Part shown: positions 14,747-16,667 of the stretch, in pieces
Layout: every line of letters begins with the position of its first letter
How positions within the stretch are numbered: position 1 is the stretch's first letter
The notes under the pieces: model-generated
What the model was told of the DNA's origin: nothing
What the model saw: the letters and a program-made list of their open reading frames with translations, nothing else
Databases searched by the model: none
Source of the DNA: Dunaliella salina
Taxonomy: Eukaryota; Chlorophyta; Chlorophyceae; Chlamydomonadales; Dunaliellaceae
Length of the DNA stretch: 16,667 nt
Direction: 5' to 3'
Assembly: GCA_002284615.2 (NCBI GenBank)
Contig: MU069907.1
Coordinates: 183,549 to 200,215 of the forward strand
Translations under genes and position numbers: made by a program

Positions 14747-15607
14747 AACCAAGGCCCTCAAATATCTCGAACAGACACCCTGTACAATGGCAAACATGCC
14801 AGACGCTTCAGTGGCCACCCTGGGCCTTCTCTTTGCTCTGTTTGCGGTGATAGTACCTCCCATACCCTGCTCAGGTGCACTCACCCACAGATAAACAGAA
14901 TGAATATCAATCGCCACCATCAAGCACTCAGCATCTGTGGTGAAGCAATAAGCAAAGGAGACTCTGGATCATACATCGTCTCTATACATGTATGTAATAC
15001 AGAGAGGCTGCGCTCCCTGGAATTGGAAATTCCAAATACTGTACACCAACATATTCCACAATGGCTGTTTCCATCCAGACAAACACCACAAACACAGCTC
15101 AGTCGCCCTGATGGCATTTAAGTTTTACCCCTTGAAGGCAGAGACTCCACACATCACCCGCAGGATATGAATCCCAGAGACAGAGATATCCACCTCTTTG
15201 AGCTCAAATTTTGTTCTGACACCAANCCCGAACAAACTCTCCACACTGCGCAAAATCAGCACAAACACACCATTGAAAGCTTATGCACAATTTGGGGCAC
15301 ACACCGCAATAACAGAGTCACACTACATACCATACTCATTGGAGTTGCTGGAACTATCTTCAATCCCTGCACTACTGATCCTCACTGCAAACTTGGCCTA
15401 ACAAAAGACAAAGCTCACAAAACTGCCAAAGAACTCCACTATCACGCTGTAAAGTCCCTAACAAAAATTCACAACACCAAAAATGCCATCCAACTCAGTA
15501 ACATAAGCAATGGGGGTTTGGGGGAGGGGGCTACAGGGAGGGCTGCATACAGGACAGCGAGGCGCGCAGTCGGACGGATGGCCGATGACCCGCCGGACCC
15601 TCATTAG
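14747..15607 (+). pseudogene. Retroelement C-terminus: CCHC knuckle + restriction-like endonuclease
   Basis: One plus frame runs the whole length with a single stop (TAA 15119-15121). It begins in-frame at the left junction. C-x2-C-x5-H-x4-C lies at 14834-14878 (CSVCGDSTSHTLLRC), followed by NINRHHQALSICGEAIS. RPDG (15104-15115) and RDIHLFELK (15182-15208) fit the PD...(D/E)xK core of restriction-like endonucleases, and TLHTILIGVAGTIFN and LGLTKDKAHKTAKEL follow. The frame ends DDPPDPH with TAG at 15605-15607. In R2-group and Dualen/RandI elements a CCHC motif followed by such a nuclease ends the ORF, and the nuclease nicks target DNA to prime reverse transcription. The in-frame stop falls between the P-D and E-x-K halves. 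The base N at 15226 leaves one residue unknown. Confidence 0.82.
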
Positions 15608-15686
15608 CTGGGCTGCTCTTAGCTAGCCTTCTTTGGTGGGGCTCACTGTTAGTGCCAGTTCTAACTGTTGAGTCTTTCCTTAATGC

Positions 15687-15706
15687 ACGCTGGCAAGTGC
15701 CAGCGT
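15687..15706 (+). other. 3'-UTR hairpin of the REL element
   Basis: ACGCTGGCA and TGCCAGCGT are perfect complements separated by AG (9-bp stem, effectively a 4-base loop). It lies just before the A/T-rich tail. In stringent LINEs a stem-loop in this position is what the reverse transcriptase recognises. That role is inferred here. Confidence 0.75.
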
Positions 15707-15708
15707 AG

Positions 15709-15736
15709 ACTTTTACTTTTACTTTTTAATTTTAGG
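15709..15736 (+). repeat. Terminal (ACTTTT)n tail of the REL element
   Basis: ACTTTT is repeated three times (15709-15726), then TTAATTTTAGG, directly followed by the right ACACACA duplication. This short simple-repeat tail takes the place of a poly(A). Confidence 0.75.
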
Positions 15737-15743
15737 ACACACA
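15737..15743 (+). repeat. Target-site duplication, right copy (REL element)
   Basis: ACACACA matches 14740-14746. On the LINE-B strand the target reads TGTGTGT within codons for PVCS. Confidence 0.75.
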
Positions 15744-16667
15744 GGACTGCAGGAACAAAGGAACAAAGGAACAAAGGCATGTTTTTCATCTTGAAGTCCT
15801 CCTAGGTCACATGATCACAAACTGAAGTGTGCTCCTGCCAAAGTGACGTTTCAACTCTTAGGGTGTGTGCATGCAATCGAAAACATGCGATGTTTCTCAG
15901 CATATGCTTGTCTAAATCAAGATGCAAATACCTAGGGACAGAAAAGGGCGCTCCATGAGCAGCCAAAGGTTTCGAAGGGAGAACCACCCAGTGATGATGC
16001 TTGGCTAATTTGTTCACACGCTCATTGTGCTCATTGTGCCAAGGCAGCTGCATTCCAAACACCTCGTAGCCTTTTTCTCAGATCGACAACAATTCCTTCA
16101 GTGCTACTGGCTGCCCTGAACGTACACATTGAATAAACATATTGCACCTGTCCAAGCCATTACATGCTGCCAAAAACTCTGAGGTCCAACATTTACGAGA
16201 TATACAGCTCATGTCAACATCTGCTTGCAGCACCTTGCGCAGTGTAGTATTGTTGCTGCGCAGCAAAGTATTGTAAAATCTGACTGCTGCACGGAACCAA
16301 TAAAACTGCAAAGGCTCATGACCACATTCCCGTAGAACAGCCCAGTTAGGAGTGGTACGCTTCACCCCAAGGAAACGCTTCAGTAAGCACAGGTGCACAG
16401 TATGTAAAGGCCAGTCCCATTCAGCACCTTCTTTCATATATCTAGTGCCCAAGATTTGACAGGCATACATGCTAGCAGGGAGAGCATGTGCTTTAGCCAG
16501 CCAGAGCATGGTATGCGGCCTGTCAGTCAAGTGGTACTCTGACGCAGATTGCCTGATCCGTCTACATCCAGCCAGGAAAGGAGCGCACATGTGTTCGGCA
16601 ATGGCCTGAGGGTTGCGCTGCTTCGTGAACAGCATGCCCAAATATTTGAAAGACTCTGCACAAGCCA
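15738..16667 (-). pseudogene. LINE-B ORF2, post-RT region (partial)
   Basis: The frame enters at the window edge with ESFKYLGMLF, and continues ASMYACQILGTRY, LLKRFLGVKRTTP, WAVLRECGHEPLQFYWF and VRFYNTLLR. It is interrupted by TGA at 16078-16080, resumes in the same frame (EVFGMQLPWHNEHNERVNKL, PRYLHLDLDKHM, FRLHAHTLRVETSLW) and ends at TAG 15802-15804. A frame change then restores GLQDEKHAF, part of the C-terminal Cys/His knuckle. GAACAAAG is repeated three times at 15752-15775 just there. LINE-A shows matching blocks (MYASQIW, SVLRECGIEPIQF, DEQHVLFKC). One stop and one shift inactivate it, and only light decay is seen otherwise. Confidence 0.9.

Larger units (their letters stand above)
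14747..15736 (+). mobile_element. 5'-truncated REL-type non-LTR retroelement inside LINE-B
   Basis: This is a 990-bp plus-strand insertion flanked by ACACACA. It holds the C-terminal part of a retroelement protein (CCHC knuckle, then a PD-(D/E)XK-type nuclease), a short 3' UTR, a 9-bp hairpin at 15687-15706, and an (ACTTTT)3-TTAATTTTAGG tail. The RT and everything upstream are absent, as in typical 5'-truncated insertions. Its orientation is opposite to LINE-B, whose frame is restored when it is removed. Confidence 0.88.
14474..16667 (-). mobile_element. LINE-B: minus-strand LINE, runs off the right edge, interrupted
   Basis: This is the C-terminal half of a LINE related to LINE-A, reading right to left. 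The RT proper lies beyond 16667. The right segment (16667-15737) and left segment (14746-14474) are separated by the plus-strand retroelement at 14747-15736. Joining them at the TGTGTGT target gives one continuous reading frame across the break. The 3' end is TTGTAACCTT (read on minus, plus 14474-14483), the same terminal motif as LINE-A, and it contains the TAA stop. Confidence 0.9.

Overview
This is a eukaryotic nuclear window. It has no bacterial-style operons, it is full of satellites and decayed non-LTR retrotransposons, and the host coding pieces are short exons with GT/AG borders. The retroelement proteins (a LINE with an L1-like RT, and an element ending in a CCHC knuckle plus a PD-(D/E)XK nuclease) resemble those I associate with chlorophyte green algae, possibly Chlamydomonadales. 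That placement is inference and I cannot name a genus. A single N lies at 15226. I found no confident complete protein-coding gene, tRNA, rRNA or CRISPR array.

Layout. 1-1045: G/T-rich DNA and a 352-bp-offset direct repeat. 1045-4569: a degenerate ~117-bp satellite split by a 2.8-kb 5'-truncated LINE (LINE-A, 1164-3975, + strand) with an 8-bp target-site duplication and a 53-bp fold-back palindrome at its 5' end. 4570-4803: a possible terminal exon whose start looks like the satellite monomer. 4835-6738: coding-like segments on the minus strand around a ~70-bp tandem array. 7025-7085: the 3' tail of another LINE copy. 7602-7944: a likely first coding exon (+), followed by a tandem array of donor-like sequence, an 88-bp duplication and a regular 18-bp minisatellite. 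9.9-10.2 kb: a frameshifted Gly/Arg-rich to acidic coding remnant. 11.3-12.6 kb: a short GTAAGAG repeat cluster with a G-quadruplex motif, then a likely multi-exon minus-strand gene with an 87-bp internal duplication. 13.8-13.9 kb: another LINE 3' remnant. 14.47-16.67 kb: LINE-B (minus, running off the right edge), interrupted by a 990-bp 5'-truncated REL-type retroelement (+) with a 7-bp target-site duplication.

How it fits together. The window is mainly a record of nested retrotransposition and tandem amplification. LINE-A, LINE-B and the 7.0-kb fragment share a 3' end built on TTGTAACC; in LINE-A and LINE-B this motif contains the ORF stop codon, so the family seems to lack a 3' UTR. All retroelement ORFs seen are inactivated by stops, frameshifts, truncation or, in LINE-A, a YADD-to-YADN change at the RT active site. 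The most unusual theme is that separate tandem arrays repeat sequence resembling a splice junction: acceptor-like at 4.2-4.57 kb, donor-like at 7.94-8.27 kb and 11.33-11.51 kb.
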